Shown here: positions 7,728-16,778 of the stretch, in pieces
Layout of the letters: every line of letters starts with the position of its first letter
How positions within the stretch are numbered: position 1 is the first letter of the stretch
Origin: Microbacterium sp. KUDC0406
Lineage (GTDB): Bacteria; Actinomycetota; Actinomycetes; Actinomycetales; Microbacteriaceae
NCBI RefSeq assembly: GCF_021582875.1
Contig: NZ_CP091138.1
Coordinates: 1,984,001-2,048,000 of the forward strand
Reading direction: 5' to 3'
Length of the DNA stretch: 64,000 nt
The notes under the pieces: model-generated
Database searches by the model: none
Seen by the model: only the letters and a program-made list of their open reading frames with translations
What the model was told of the DNA's origin: nothing
Position numbers and translations under genes: made by a program

Positions 7728-9011
7728 TCAGCCGCGCGCCTTCGCCTCGAGCAGGGCGCGCTCGCGGTCGTTGCCGGCCAGGCGCGCGGCGACGGCGAAC
7801 TCGCTGCGCGCCTCCTCGTCGCGCCCCAGGCGCAGCAGCAGCTCGGCACGGGTCGCGGGCAGCAGGTGGTAGCCGCGCAGCGCCCCCTCCTCCGCGAGCC
7901 GGTCGATGATGCGCAGCGCGTTCGCGGGGCCGGTGGCCATCGCCACCGCCGCAGCACGGTTCAGCTCGACCACCGGCGACGGCGCGATGCGCCCCAGCGC
8001 CTCGTAGAGCAGCACGATGCGCTCCCAGTCGGTCTCGTCGACGGATGCCGCCACCGCATGGCATTCGGCGATCGCGGCCTGCAGGGCGTAGGGGCCGCGA
8101 CCGCGGCCGAGTGCGTCGGTGCGGGCCAGCGCCGCTCGCCCGCGCATGATCGCGCCTCGATCCCAGCGACGGCGGTCCTGGTCGGCGAGCAGGATCGGGT
8201 CGCCGTTCGGATCGACGCGGGCGGGGAAGCGCGCGGCGGTCAGCTCCATGAGCGCGACGAGTCCGTGCGCCTCCGGTTCACGGGGTGTGAGCTCAGCCAG
8301 CACGCGCCCCAGCCGCACGGCTTCACGGGCCAGATCCGGTCGCATCCAGTCGTCCCCCGCACTGGCCGCGTGCCCCTCGTTGAAGATCAGATAGAGCACG
8401 CCGAGGACGGCGCCCAGCCGCTCCGGGTACTCCTCGCGCGGCGGCACCTCGAACGGCACGTTCGCCGCGCCGAGGGTCTTCTTCGCGCGCACGATGCGCT
8501 GCTGCACCGTCGCGACCGGCACGAGGAACGCCCGCGCGATCTCCTCGCTGGACAGGCCGCCCACCACCCTCAGGGTGAGGGCCACGCGCGCTTCACGGGA
8601 CAGCACGGGGTGGCAGGCGACGAAGATGAGGCGGAGCACGTCGTCGTCGATCGCGTCCGGATCCCACGGCACGCCCTGCGCCGACTGCTCCTGCTGCTCC
8701 CGCTCGAGGTCGTGCGCGATCACCACCAGCCGCTCGTCGTAGCGCTCTCTGCGCCGCCAGCCGTCGATCGCGCGACGCTTGGCCACGGTGGTCAGCCAGG
8801 CCGCGGGACTGCTCGGGATGCCGGCAGCCGGCCACTGCACGAGCGCCTCGGCGAGGGCGTCCTGTGCCAGATCCTCGGCGAGGGCGAAGTCTCCCGTCAT
8901 CCGGGTGAGAGTCGCGACGATCTTCGCCGACTCGATGCGCCAGACGGCGGCGACGGCGCGCTCCGCGGATTCACGGGAGCGCGCCGTCGCGGCATCCTCA
9001 GCTCTGGGCAC
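7728..9011 (-). CDS. ECF RNA polymerase sigma factor, YCII/DGPF-linked (ECF42-like)
   Basis: A 427-residue sigma factor. Region 2 is IVATLTRMTGDFALAEDLAQ, leading into AWLTTVAKRRAIDGWRRRE. Region 4 is LTLRVVGGLSSEEIARAFLV with ATVQQRIVRAKK. A long C-terminal extension of about 230 residues (VLYLIFNEGHAAS, ELNRAAAVAMA, LRGYHLLPATRAELLLRLGR) has the TPR-like composition characteristic of ECF42 sigma factors, which are encoded next to DGPF/YCII proteins, as here. The GTG at 9011 overlaps the end of the upstream YCII gene by 14 nt, suggesting translational coupling. No anti-sigma factor is visible; family knowledge suggests the extension regulates activity. Confidence 0.88.
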   Translation of the reverse strand: MPRAEDAATARSRESAERAVAAVWRIESAKIVATLTRMTGDFALAEDLAQDALAEALVQWPAAGIPSSPAAWLTTVAKRRAIDGWRRRERYDERLVVIAHDLEREQQEQSAQGVPWDPDAIDDDVLRLIFVACHPVLSREARVALTLRVVGGLSSEEIARAFLVPVATVQQRIVRAKKTLGAANVPFEVPPREEYPERLGAVLGVLYLIFNEGHAASAGDDWMRPDLAREAVRLGRVLAELTPREPEAHGLVALMELTAARFPARVDPNGDPILLADQDRRRWDRGAIMRGRAALARTDALGRGRGPYALQAAIAECHAVAASVDETDWERIVLLYEALGRIAPSPVVELNRAAAVAMATGPANALRIIDRLAEEGALRGYHLLPATRAELLLRLGRDEEARSEFAVAARLAGNDRERALLEAKARG

Positions 9012-9423
9012 GGCGCTCGTTCTCCTCGCGCCAGCCCGCTTCCTTCTGGATCCACTCGTTGTCCTGCGGGAAGTCCGACAGCTCGGTGACGCGACGCACC
9101 TCGAGGTACGAACCCGGTCCGAGCGGCGCGCGCTTCGCCCACTCGGCGGCCTCCTCGCGGGTGGACACCTCGATGATCCAGAAGCCGTTGAACAGCTCCT
9201 TCGTCTCGCCGTAGGGACCATCGGTGACCAGCGGCTCCTCGGCCGAGAAGTCCACGACGAAGCCCTCCTCGGCCTCGGTCAATCCCTCGCCGCCGATCAT
9301 CACGCCGGCCTTGAGCATGGACTCGTTGTACTTCCCCATCGCCTCGATGACCTGCTCGAAGGGGACGTCCTGATATGCCTCGACACCCGCATCGTCCGCG
9401 CGCATGATGAGCATGTACTTCAT
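8998..9423 (-). CDS. YCII/DGPF-domain protein
   Basis: A 141-residue protein starting MKYMLIMRADDAGVEAYQD, with a central VTDGPYGETKELFNGFWIIE. This corresponds to the DGPF motif of YCII-related proteins, here DGPY. GAGGAGAT is well placed before the ATG. It is first in a two-gene operon with the ECF sigma factor and overlaps it. The family is consistently linked to ECF42 sigma factors and is sometimes annotated as PhnB-like; its biochemical role is unknown. Confidence 0.85.
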   Translation of the reverse strand: MKYMLIMRADDAGVEAYQDVPFEQVIEAMGKYNESMLKAGVMIGGEGLTEAEEGFVVDFSAEEPLVTDGPYGETKELFNGFWIIEVSTREEAAEWAKRAPLGPGSYLEVRRVTELSDFPQDNEWIQKEAGWREENERRAQS

Positions 9424-9493
9424 GATGATCTCCTCGATCTCGGGGTCGTCTCTCGACCCTGTCATTCAGGACGTCGAACGAGAAGAGAGCCGA

Positions 9494-9529
9494 TCGACAT
9501 CGGCGCGGAACTTTTTCTAGGATTTCTGC
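9494..9529 (+). promoter_or_regulatory. Promoter giving a leaderless transcript
   Basis: TCGACA (-35) and TAGGAT (-10, 9518-9523) are 18 nt apart. The -10 is followed by exactly 6 nt and then the ATG, so transcription probably starts at the start codon. The same TAGGNT-N6-start layout occurs at three other plus-strand genes in the window. Confidence 0.65.
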
Positions 9530-10213
9530 ATGGATCCCTCGGAGGCCCTCGTCGATGAGGTGCGCGCTGTGCTGCGGGACGCCGCAGACCCGGCGCTCGC
9601 GCCCGGGCAGCAGGCGTACATGAAGTCGGCGATGCCGTTCCTGGGCGTGCGCGTGCCGGAGGTGCGACGGCACGTGGTGGGGACAGCCCGGGCCGAGAAG
9701 GATGCCTGGACGCTGCGTGAGGCGGCCCTGACGCTGTGGCGAGAGGCCTCGTACCGCGAGGAGCGCTACGCCGCGCAGGCGCTGATGGCGCTGCCGCCGC
9801 TGCGTGGACGGCTCGACCAGCTGGACGTGCACGAGGAGATGGTGCGCACCGGAGCGTGGTGGGACCACGTCGACGAGGTGGCGCATCGGCTGGCCGAACT
9901 GCTCGACGCGCATCCGGCCGAGATGGCCGTCGAAATGCGCGTGTGGTCAGGCGACGAGGACTTCTGGATGCGACGGGTGGCGATCATCTCGCAGCTCGGG
10001 CGGAAGGACCGGGTGGACCGGATGCTCCTCGTCGATGCGATCGAGCCGAACATCGCCGATTCCGAGTTCTTCATCCGCAAGGCCATCGGCTGGGCGCTGC
10101 GCGACCTCGGCAAGAGTGATCCGGACTGGGTACGGGGCTTCGTCGCGGAGCATCCGGGTCTCTCGCCCCTCTCGCGCAAGGAGGCTGTCAAGCACCTCGC
10201 CCCCGGTCGTTGA
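9530..10213 (+). CDS. DNA alkylation repair protein (AlkD-like HEAT-repeat glycosylase family)
   Basis: A 227-residue all-helical protein. The sequence runs MKSAMPFLGVRVPEVRR, EASYREERYAAQALMALP, TGAWWDHVDEVAHRLAELL, MRVWSGDEDFWMRRVAIISQL, FFIRKAIGWALRDLGKSDPDWV and LSPLSRKEAVKHL. The tryptophan/aspartate pair in WWDHVD and the RRVAI and KAIGWALR helices are the AlkD DNA-binding features. AlkD-type enzymes excise bulky or cationic alkylated bases. The start is leaderless. The last codons, including the stop, come from the family A repeat (GGT CGT TGA), so the natural C-terminus has been altered by the repeat. Confidence 0.85.
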   Translation: MDPSEALVDEVRAVLRDAADPALAPGQQAYMKSAMPFLGVRVPEVRRHVVGTARAEKDAWTLREAALTLWREASYREERYAAQALMALPPLRGRLDQLDVHEEMVRTGAWWDHVDEVAHRLAELLDAHPAEMAVEMRVWSGDEDFWMRRVAIISQLGRKDRVDRMLLVDAIEPNIADSEFFIRKAIGWALRDLGKSDPDWVRGFVAEHPGLSPLSRKEAVKHLAPGR

Positions 10214-10278
10214 GCGAGCGTCGGTCGTTGAGCGAGCGCAGCGAGACGACCACCTTCGTCGCTCGCTCAACGACCCGC
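10203..10278. repeat. Family A repeat bridging two convergent gene ends
   Basis: Two left half-units (GGTCGTTGAGCGAGCG) are followed by an inverted right half (CTCGCTCAACGACC). The GGTCGTTGA ends provide the stop codons of both the AlkD-like gene and, on the opposite strand, lactate dehydrogenase. Confidence 0.85.
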
Positions 10279-11218
10279 GTGTGGCTCCAGCGCGTCGAGG
10301 GACGCGCGGATGGCGGCGGCGGATGCCGCGAGCTTCGCCTCTTCGCCGGGCGTCATCGGCGTGCCCGCGACGGCGAGCGCACCCGACGCCGAGACGACGG
10401 ACGGCAGCGACAGCGCGACGCCGTCGATCCCGTGCTCGCCGTTCAGCACCGTGGACACCGGCAGCACGGCGTGCTCGTCGCGGATCACGGCCTCGGCGAT
10501 GCGCGCCGCGCTCACGCCGATCGCCAGGTTGGTCGCACCCTTGCCGCGGATGACGGCGTACGCGGCATCCCGCACCTCGACGGCGATGCGGTCGAGCTCC
10601 TCGGTGGTGAAGGGCTCGTCCGCAGGCCAGTCCAGGATCGGAACCGGACCGATGGTCGCGTTCGACCACACCGGGAACTGGCTGTCGCCGTGCTCGCCCA
10701 CGATGTCGGCGTGCACGCTCGCGGTGCTCACGCCCGCCCGCTGCGCGAGCCGCCAGCGCAGCCGCGAGGTGTCGAGCACCGTGCCCGATCCGAAGACGCG
10801 GGCGGCGGGCAGCCCGGTGATGCGCTGCGCGACGACCGTCATCACGTCGGCAGGGTTGGTGACGATGATGAACACCGCGTCGGGGGCGTGCTCGAGCAGA
10901 CCCGGCATCAGGCTCTGCAGGATCCGCACGTTCGTGCCGGCCAGCTCCATCCTGGTCTGCCCCGGCTGCTGCTTCGCCCCGCGGTGACGATCACCACGTC
11001 GCTGTCGTCCACGACCGAGAGGTCGGAGCCCCCGCTCACCGATGACGAGGTGAACTGGGTGCCGTGTGCGAGGTCGAGCACCTCCGCCTCGACCTTCTCC
11101 GTGGCGATGTCGTACAGCGACACCTCGGCCGCGCTCCCCGGATCAGCGCCGCGTAGGCGACGCTGACTCCGACTCCGCCCGCACCGACCACTGACAGCTT
11201 CGTGCGTCCTCTGCTCAT
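10267..11218 (-). CDS. ldh: L-lactate dehydrogenase (two frameshifts)
   Basis: NAD-dependent lactate/malate dehydrogenase family, about 316 residues once repaired. It has [23 protein letters not shown] (Rossmann GxGxxG), [59 protein letters not shown] (Asp and Arg of the active site) and [18 protein letters not shown] (catalytic His195 equivalent in GEHGDS), which points to lactate rather than malate dehydrogenase. Frame breaks at 11136-11139 and 10977-10980 each correspond to one missing base in a C run. The stop codon lies within the family A repeat. Confidence 0.87.
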
Positions 11219-11308
11219 GGCACCATCCTGCCGGAGTCGCCGACGGCCGCGCAGCCCGATGTCCCGTACCATGATGGGCCGGGACAGCGGACAGCCGGAG
11301 GGGGCGCG

Positions 11309-13270
11309 ATGAGGAACCGGAGACGACACGGTGCGATTCTGGGAGCGGCAGCTCTGCTCGGCGCACTCATCGCCGGGCCGGCGATGTCGGCGGCCGGCCA
11401 GACCCCGCCCGATCTCGAGCCGGGGTATGTCAGCGACTACTCCGATGTGCTCTCGGATGCGGACGAGGCCCGACTCGAACAGCGCCTCGGAGACCTCGCC
11501 TCCGCCGACGGACTCCCCGAGCTGTACGTCGTGCTGGTGCCCGACTTCGACTCCCCCGGCAACGCCCTGGCCTGGGCGGATGCGACCGCGCTGCGCAACA
11601 ACCTCGCGGCCGACCAGTACCTGCTCGCGATAGCCACCGACGGACGCTCTCTCGCGATCTCTGCGGAGTACGGCGACGGTGGGGTCGAAGCCGGTCCGCT
11701 CTCCGAGAGCCGGGTGCTCGAGATCGAGGACGACCTCGGCTCCCGCTACCTCGCCGACGACGACTGGGCGGGCGGCATCGAGTTCGTCGACGACGAGTTC
11801 TCGAAGGTTCCACTGCCCTGGTGGGTGTGGCTGCTCGGGGCGGCGGCACTGGCGCTGCTCATCTTCGTTGTCGCCAGGATCATGGTCGTGCTGCGTCGCC
11901 GGGCGGCCCGTGTCGCCGAGCTGCGGACATTGGAGGGGCAGAAGAAGAGCGCTGCACGACGGCTGGTGCAGACCGACGAGGCCGTGCGCACCAGCGAGCA
12001 GGAACTCGGATTCGTCACGGCGGAGTTCGGTGAGGAGACCACGGGCGAATTCACCACCGTCCTTGCCGAGTGCCGTTCGCTGCTGCAGCAGGGGTTCGGG
12101 CTGCTCGAGAAGCTGGAGGATGCCGAGGAGGACACGCTTCAGCAGACCAGGGAGTGGACGAACGAGATCCTCCGGCTGTGCCGGCAGGTCGACGACGCCC
12201 TGGACGGCCGCACGCACGAGCTCGCCTCTCTGCGGGCGCTCGCCGAGGGCGCCGTGGACACGCTGGCGCGACTGAAGACGGCTCGCGCAGAGGCGACCGC
12301 GCTGCAGAGTGAGGCCGCGGATCGTCTCGAGTCCCTCGCCGCCGCCTTCGCGCCGGCGGATCTGATCGGCGTGGTCGACAACGACGATCAGATCGGCAGC
12401 CGGCTGCGCGCGGCGGATGCGCAGCTCGAGGCGCTGCAGAAGGCCATCGACGCACGCCGCCCGAAGGCCATCACCGATGCCGTGCACGAGGTCGAGCGCC
12501 TGCTCGCCGAGGCACGGGACCTGCGTGACGCGATCGAGGCCCAGGCCGACGCCCTCGCCGCACGGTCCGCCGCGCCCGCGACCGGTTCCGCCCTGGAGCG
12601 GGCCATGGCCGCTGTGCGAGCTGCGGAGACCTCGATCGGGGCGAGACCGGGCGGGGTGAGCGCGTTCGCGCTGGCCCGGCTGCACTCGGCCCAGCGACAG
12701 CTCGACGCGGCCGTCTCCGCGGAACAGCCCGAGGATGCCGAGCGCCTGGCGGCATCCGCCCTGGCTCTCGCCGAGCAGGTGCAGGGTCTCGTCGGTGCTC
12801 CTGCGGCGCCCGAGCGCCGCCGGTTCATGAGGTCCTCCGCTCACCCGTCCGACGCCGGCGCGGTCATGTACGACACGCCGGCGACGAGTTCTGCGCGCAG
12901 CTCGGACTGGCGCCGGGTCTCCGCGCGCGACGACGACGAAGGACGAGGCGGCAAGGCCGTCGCCGGCGGCCTCAGCGGCGGGGTCATCGGGCTCTTCAGC
13001 GGCATCGGCGTCACTGCCGATGAGCCCGGCGGGGTCGTGCTCTTCGTGCTCCTCGGCGCCGGAATCGGCGCGCTGGCCGGAGCATTCGGCGGCTCAGGCG
13101 GAGGCGGCGGCTCGTCCTCGGGCTGGGGCGGCTCGTCGAGATCCTCGTCGCGGGGCGGCTCGTCGCGCTCGTCGCGCAGCCACTCGTCCAGCCGTTCCTC
13201 CAGCCGTTCCTCCAGCCGTTCCTCCGGCGGCAGCCGCTCGTCCGGCCGTTCCGGCGGCCGCCGCTTCTGA
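11309..13270 (+). CDS. TPM-domain membrane protein with Ser/Gly/Arg-rich tail
   Basis: 653 residues. A signal peptide (residues 1-30, ending AMSAAGQ) is followed by a TPM domain (31-165: [32 protein letters not shown]). One membrane span lies at 171-195 ([20 protein letters not shown]), then a 350-residue cytoplasmic region predicted as coiled coil (heptad-like LEQ, ALRAEA runs). A glycine-rich hydrophobic patch ([16 protein letters not shown]) and an extreme tail of Gly, Ser and Arg from about residue 596 follow. TPM domains occur in photosystem repair and phosphatase-like proteins; the actinobacterial function is unknown. A strong GGAGGGGG ribosome site precedes the ATG. Confidence 0.8.
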   Translation: MRNRRRHGAILGAAALLGALIAGPAMSAAGQTPPDLEPGYVSDYSDVLSDADEARLEQRLGDLASADGLPELYVVLVPDFDSPGNALAWADATALRNNLAADQYLLAIATDGRSLAISAEYGDGGVEAGPLSESRVLEIEDDLGSRYLADDDWAGGIEFVDDEFSKVPLPWWVWLLGAAALALLIFVVARIMVVLRRRAARVAELRTLEGQKKSAARRLVQTDEAVRTSEQELGFVTAEFGEETTGEFTTVLAECRSLLQQGFGLLEKLEDAEEDTLQQTREWTNEILRLCRQVDDALDGRTHELASLRALAEGAVDTLARLKTARAEATALQSEAADRLESLAAAFAPADLIGVVDNDDQIGSRLRAADAQLEALQKAIDARRPKAITDAVHEVERLLAEARDLRDAIEAQADALAARSAAPATGSALERAMAAVRAAETSIGARPGGVSAFALARLHSAQRQLDAAVSAEQPEDAERLAASALALAEQVQGLVGAPAAPERRRFMRSSAHPSDAGAVMYDTPATSSARSSDWRRVSARDDDEGRGGKAVAGGLSGGVIGLFSGIGVTADEPGGVVLFVLLGAGIGALAGAFGGSGGGGGSSSGWGGSSRSSSRGGSSRSSRSHSSSRSSSRSSSRSSGGSRSSGRSGGRRF

Positions 13271-13298
13271 CCGCCCTTCTTTCCGCCCTCTCTTCCCG

Positions 13299-13540
13299 CA
13301 GGCGGCGGACGATTCTGCAGATGGCGGACGACACGCCGCTTTCTGCTCCGCCATCCGCAGATCCGTCCGCCATCCGCAAGGCACGCCATCCGCTGCGCGC
13401 ACGGTCCCCCCTCCGTCAGCCAGGTCGAGGCCCTCGCACGCGCCGGCCCGTCCGTCTGCAGGCGGCGGACAGAACGACGGATGGCGGAGCCCGCGCCGGT
13501 GTGTGCGCCGCCATCCGCAGATCCGTCCGCCATCCGCAAG
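13299..13540. repeat. Family C palindromic repeats, two copies
   Basis: Two units of about 83 nt, at 13299-13380 and 13456-13540. Each pairs GGCGGCGGAC...ACGGATGGCGGA with CCGCCATCCGCAGATCCGTC and has a central GTGTG or ACACG. They fill the gap between the TPM and HAD genes, and the second ends only 5 nt before the HAD promoter. No gene is seen here. Confidence 0.8.
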
Positions 13541-13545
13541 GCCCC

Positions 13546-13551
13546 TAGGCT
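13546..13551 (+). promoter_or_regulatory. -10 box (TAGGCT) of a leaderless promoter
   Basis: TAGGCT followed by 6 nt and then the GTG start codon of the HAD gene. Confidence 0.55.
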
Positions 13552-13557
13552 GGGCCC

Positions 13558-14262
13558 GTGGCGACGGGCGATCGGCGAGTGGTGTTCTGGGACTTCGACG
13601 GCACGCTCGCCGTGCGCGAGGGCATGTGGTCAGCGGCCGTCGCCGACGCGCTGCGATCGGTGGATGCCACGATCGCGGTCGATCCGGAACTCGTCCGGCC
13701 GCATCTGCGCAGCGGGTTCCCCTGGCACGAGCCCGAGGTCATGACCTCTCCCCCGCCGTCGGCGGATGCCTGGACCGCGCGCCTCGCGCCGGTCTTCACC
13801 CGTGCGCTGAGTGCGCAGGGCGTTCCCGAAGACGTCGCGTCGGCGGCATCAGCTCGGGTGCTCGACGAGTACTACCGGCACGAGCCCTGGCGGGTGGTCG
13901 ACGGCGCCACAGAAGCGCTGCGGCTGGTCGCGGATGCCGGCTACGACAACGTCATCCTGAGCAACCATGGGCCGGGCCTGCCGACGCTCGTCGACGCCCT
14001 CGGCCTGTCACCGCTGATCACCCTGACGATCACCAGCGCGGCGGTCGGCATCGAGAAGCCGAACCCGCTGCTGTTCACGCATGCGCTGCGCGTGACGGAT
14101 GCCGGCGCCGACACCTGGATGGTCGGCGACAACCCCGTCGCCGACGTCGAGGGGGCTCAGCGCGCCGGCATCCGCGCTCTCCTCGCCGACGGGATCTATC
14201 CCGACTCGCGCGGCCTGACCGTCCTGCAGGCCGCCCGCCACATCGCCGCCGCAGCATCCTGA
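13558..14262 (+). CDS. HAD-superfamily hydrolase
   Basis: A 234-residue HAD phosphatase. Motif I is VVFWDFDGTLAVREG (nucleophile DxD), motif II is VILSNHGPGLP, the motif III lysine is in GIEKPNPLLF, and motif IV is TWMVGDNPVADVEGAQRAGI. The alpha-helical cap between motifs I and II makes it subclass I (phosphoglycolate or haloacid dehalogenase-like). The substrate cannot be told from sequence. The GTG start at 13558 has no ribosome site but sits 6 nt after a TAGGCT box, consistent with leaderless translation. Confidence 0.85.
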   Translation: MATGDRRVVFWDFDGTLAVREGMWSAAVADALRSVDATIAVDPELVRPHLRSGFPWHEPEVMTSPPPSADAWTARLAPVFTRALSAQGVPEDVASAASARVLDEYYRHEPWRVVDGATEALRLVADAGYDNVILSNHGPGLPTLVDALGLSPLITLTITSAAVGIEKPNPLLFTHALRVTDAGADTWMVGDNPVADVEGAQRAGIRALLADGIYPDSRGLTVLQAARHIAAAAS

Positions 14263-14268
14263 CCCGGC

Positions 14269-14344
14269 AGAATCTCGGAGATCTGCACCGTCCCGGACCA
14301 GATCCGCCTCATCCCTCAGCGATCCCGCAGATCTCCGAGATTCT
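14269..14344. repeat. 18-bp perfect inverted repeat after the HAD gene
   Basis: AGAATCTCGGAGATCTGC (14269-14286) is perfectly complementary to 14327-14344, with a 40-nt spacer. Each arm also contains a shorter palindrome (ATCTCGGAGAT-like). It begins 7 nt after the HAD stop codon and may act as a terminator or belong to another repeat family. Confidence 0.6.
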
Positions 14345-14599
14345 TCTCCCCTGACCAAAGCTCTCCATCCCTGCGTCCCCTCGCAAAGCTCTCCGCCCCC
14401 ACACCAGAGGCATGAGGGCGGAGGGATCGTCGCGGAGCGAGCATCGGGGAGGAGCGAAGCGGAGAGGCTTGGACCGCGGTTCCTGAGCGAGCGGAGCGAG
14501 TCGAAGGGCTGCGAGCGCAGCGACGATCCCGCAGTCCGCACCCCGTTTCGTCTCGCTCCGCTCGCTCAACGACCGGGCAGTCGGAAGCCCGCCCCTATC
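14345..14599. repeat. Repeat-filled intergenic stretch with a divergent family A element
   Basis: A CCAAAGCTCTCC segment near 14355 pairs loosely with GGAGAGGCTTGG at about 14460. From about 14481 to 14577 a degenerate left half (TGAGCGAGCGGAGCGAGTCG) is followed by a canonical right half (CGTTTCGTCTCGCTCCGCTC). The left half reads GAGTCGAAGGGC, a junction resembling family B. No gene is seen between the HAD gene and guaA. Confidence 0.7.
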
Positions 14600-16186
14600 T
14601 CACTCCCACTCGATCGTTGCCGGCGGCTTCGACGTGACGTCGAGCACGACCCGGTTGACCTCGCTCACCTCGTTGGTGATGCGGTTCGAGATCTTCGCGA
14701 GCACGTCGTACGGCAGGCGGGTCCAGTCCGCCGTCATGGCGTCCTCCGACGACACCGGGCGCAGCACGATCGGATGCCCGTAGGTGCGGCCGTCGCCCTG
14801 CACGCCCACCGAGCGCACGTCGGCGAGCAGCACCACGGGGCACTGCCAGATCTCCTGGTCGAGGCCGGCGAGGCTGAGCTCCTCGCGGGCGATCGCGTCG
14901 GCCTCGCGCAGCACGTCGAGACGCTCGCGCGTGACCTCGCCGATGATGCGGATGCCGAGGCCGGGGCCGGGGAACGGCTGGCGGCCGACGATCGCCTCGG
15001 GGATGCCGAGCTCGCGGCCGATCGCGCGCACCTCGTCCTTGAACAGGGCGCGCAGCGGCTCGATGAGCTCGAAGTCGAGATCGTCGGGCAGTCCGCCGAC
15101 GTTGTGGTGCGACTTGATGTTCGCGGTGCCCGCTCCGCCGCCGGACTCGACGACGTCGGGGTAGAGCGTGCCCTGCACCAGGAACGAGACCTTCTCGCCC
15201 GAGGCCTTCGCCTCTTCGACGAGGTCGCGCTGCACCTTCTCGAACGCGCGGATGAACTCGCGGCCGATGATCTTGCGCTTGGTCTCGGGGTCGGTGACGC
15301 CCTCGAGGTGGCCGAGGAACGTGTCGGCAGCGTCGACGGTGATCAGACGCACGCCGGTGGATGCCACGTAGTCGCGCTCGACCTGCTCCCGCTCACCCTT
15401 GCGCAGCAGGCCGTGGTCGACGAAGACCGCGGTGAGCTGGTCGCCGATGGCCTTGTGCACGAGCGCCGTGGAGACGGCGGAGTCGACGCCGCCGGACAGC
15501 GCCGAGATGACCCGTGCGTCGCCGACCTGCTCACGGATGCGCTCCACCTGCTCGGCGATGACGCTGTCGCTGTTCCAGTCGGCCGCCAGCCCCGCGCCCT
15601 TGTGCAGGAAGTTCTCGATCACGGCCTGGCCGTGGTCGGAGTGCCGCACCTCGGGGTGCCACTGCACGCCGTACAGGTGACGCTCCTCGTTCGCGAACGC
15701 CGCGACTTTGGTCGCCGGCGTGGTGGCCAGCACCTCGAAGCCCTCGGGGGCGCGCGAGACCTGATCGCCGTGACTCATCCACACGTTCTGCTCGGTCGGC
15801 TCACCGCCCAGCAGCGTGCTGTCGTTCAGCGGGATCATCGCGTCTGTCGCGCCGTACTCGCGCAGGCCGGTGTTCGCGACCTCGCCACCGAGGGTGCGCG
15901 CCATGTACTGGAAGCCGTAGCAGATGCCGAGCGTCGGCACCCCGAGCTCGAGCACGGCCGGGTCGAGCTGCGGCGCACCCTCCTCGTAGACCGACGACGG
16001 ACCGCCGGAGAGGATGATCGCCACGGGGTTCTTGGCTGCGATCTCGTCGGCGGACGCGGTGTGCGGCACGATCTCGCTGTAGACGCCGGCTTCGCGGACG
16101 CGACGGGCGATGAGCTGCGCGTACTGCGCGCCGAAGTCGACGACGAGCGCCGGGCGCTGCGCGGTGTCGGGGGTCTGGTCGGTCAC
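14600..16186 (-). CDS. guaA: GMP synthase (glutamine-hydrolysing)
   Basis: 528 residues, the normal length. The N-terminal class I glutamine amidotransferase has [30 protein letters not shown] (nucleophile Cys) and VQWHPEV (His/Glu). The ATP-pyrophosphatase domain has [14 protein letters not shown] (PP-loop), and the C-terminal dimerisation domain has [14 protein letters not shown] and ends [10 protein letters not shown]. It converts XMP to GMP. The GTG at 16186 overlaps the stop of the upstream DUF3817 gene (GTGA), so the two are translationally coupled. Longer upstream in-frame readings are not coding. Confidence 0.97.
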   Translation of the reverse strand: MTDQTPDTAQRPALVVDFGAQYAQLIARRVREAGVYSEIVPHTASADEIAAKNPVAIILSGGPSSVYEEGAPQLDPAVLELGVPTLGICYGFQYMARTLGGEVANTGLREYGATDAMIPLNDSTLLGGEPTEQNVWMSHGDQVSRAPEGFEVLATTPATKVAAFANEERHLYGVQWHPEVRHSDHGQAVIENFLHKGAGLAADWNSDSVIAEQVERIREQVGDARVISALSGGVDSAVSTALVHKAIGDQLTAVFVDHGLLRKGEREQVERDYVASTGVRLITVDAADTFLGHLEGVTDPETKRKIIGREFIRAFEKVQRDLVEEAKASGEKVSFLVQGTLYPDVVESGGGAGTANIKSHHNVGGLPDDLDFELIEPLRALFKDEVRAIGRELGIPEAIVGRQPFPGPGLGIRIIGEVTRERLDVLREADAIAREELSLAGLDQEIWQCPVVLLADVRSVGVQGDGRTYGHPIVLRPVSSEDAMTADWTRLPYDVLAKISNRITNEVSEVNRVVLDVTSKPPATIEWE

Positions 16187-16695
16187 CGGATGCCTTCCGT
16201 GGTGGATGTCGATGTGGGCTGAGCCTCCGACTCGGCCGGGCTCTGGGTCCCTGAGCCGGCCGAAGGGTCGCGCGCCGCGAGGTAGGACTTCACGTCGCGG
16301 GCGACGCGGGTCTCCATGAAGAACGAGAGCAGCGGCACGACACCGCCGAGGGCGAGCATGATGAGACGCGGGAAGCGCCAGCGCATCAGGCTCCACATGC
16401 GGAAGCACGAGAACAGGTAGACGACGTAGAACCAGCCGTGCGCGACCAGGATGCCGAGCGACAGGTTGAGGCCGTCGCCGGTGGACTCCAGGCCCTCCGG
16501 CCCCTCGACGACGGGGGCGAACCACAGGAACCCGCCTGAGCCCCCCAGGAAGAGTTCGAGATGGATCGGCGTGTACTTCAGCACCATCTCGGTGACCAGC
16601 AGCAGCAGCATGACGCCGGTGATGATGGACGCGATCTGGTAGAACTTCAGCGCACCGCGGATCGCCGGGAAGCTGGCGACTTTCGGTTCGGGCAT
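16183..16695 (-). CDS. DUF3817 integral membrane protein with repeat-derived tail
   Basis: 170 residues with three hydrophobic segments ([61 protein letters not shown]). This is the DUF3817 (YdzA-like) pattern; DUF3817 proteins often precede guaA in actinobacteria and have no known activity. The C-terminal [16 protein letters not shown] is encoded by a family B repeat, so this tail is probably not ancestral. Confidence 0.85.
   Translation of the reverse strand: MPEPKVASFPAIRGALKFYQIASIITGVMLLLLVTEMVLKYTPIHLELFLGGSGGFLWFAPVVEGPEGLESTGDGLNLSLGILVAHGWFYVVYLFSCFRMWSLMRWRFPRLIMLALGGVVPLLSFFMETRVARDVKSYLAARDPSAGSGTQSPAESEAQPTSTSTTEGIR
16235..16271. repeat. Family B repeat inside the DUF3817 gene
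   Basis: TGGGTCCCTGAGCCGGCCGA followed by AGGGTCG matches the family B consensus GGGTCCCTGAGCCTGTCGAA. It is in frame and encodes DPSAGSGTQ on the minus strand. Confidence 0.8.
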
Positions 16696-16724
16696 GCGTC
16701 CATTCTACCGGCGGCGCGAGGTGC

Positions 16725-16772
16725 GACGGAGGGCCGCCGGATGCTGCGTACAGCACCCGGCGGCCCTCCGTC
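16725..16772 (-). terminator. Strong hairpin terminator of the nuclease/nucleotidase gene
   Basis: GACGGAGGGCCGCCGG and its perfect 16-bp complement flank a 16-nt loop (ATGCTGCGTACAGCAC). It lies 7 nt beyond the stop codon of the minus-strand gene. No U tract is present. Confidence 0.8.
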
Positions 16773-16778
16773 GGGCGA

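Noticed and set aside
11036..12844. A 602-residue open frame antisense to the TPM gene
   Set aside because: Its composition is the Arg/Gly/Glu-rich shadow typical of high-GC antisense frames. The opposite strand has a clear domain structure and a ribosome site. Only its last part coincides with the lactate dehydrogenase N-terminus.
14600..16756. A 718-residue fusion of a DUF3817-frame peptide with GuaA
   Set aside because: The extension upstream of 16186 is the wrong frame of the DUF3817 gene. The GTGA overlap explains the true GuaA start.
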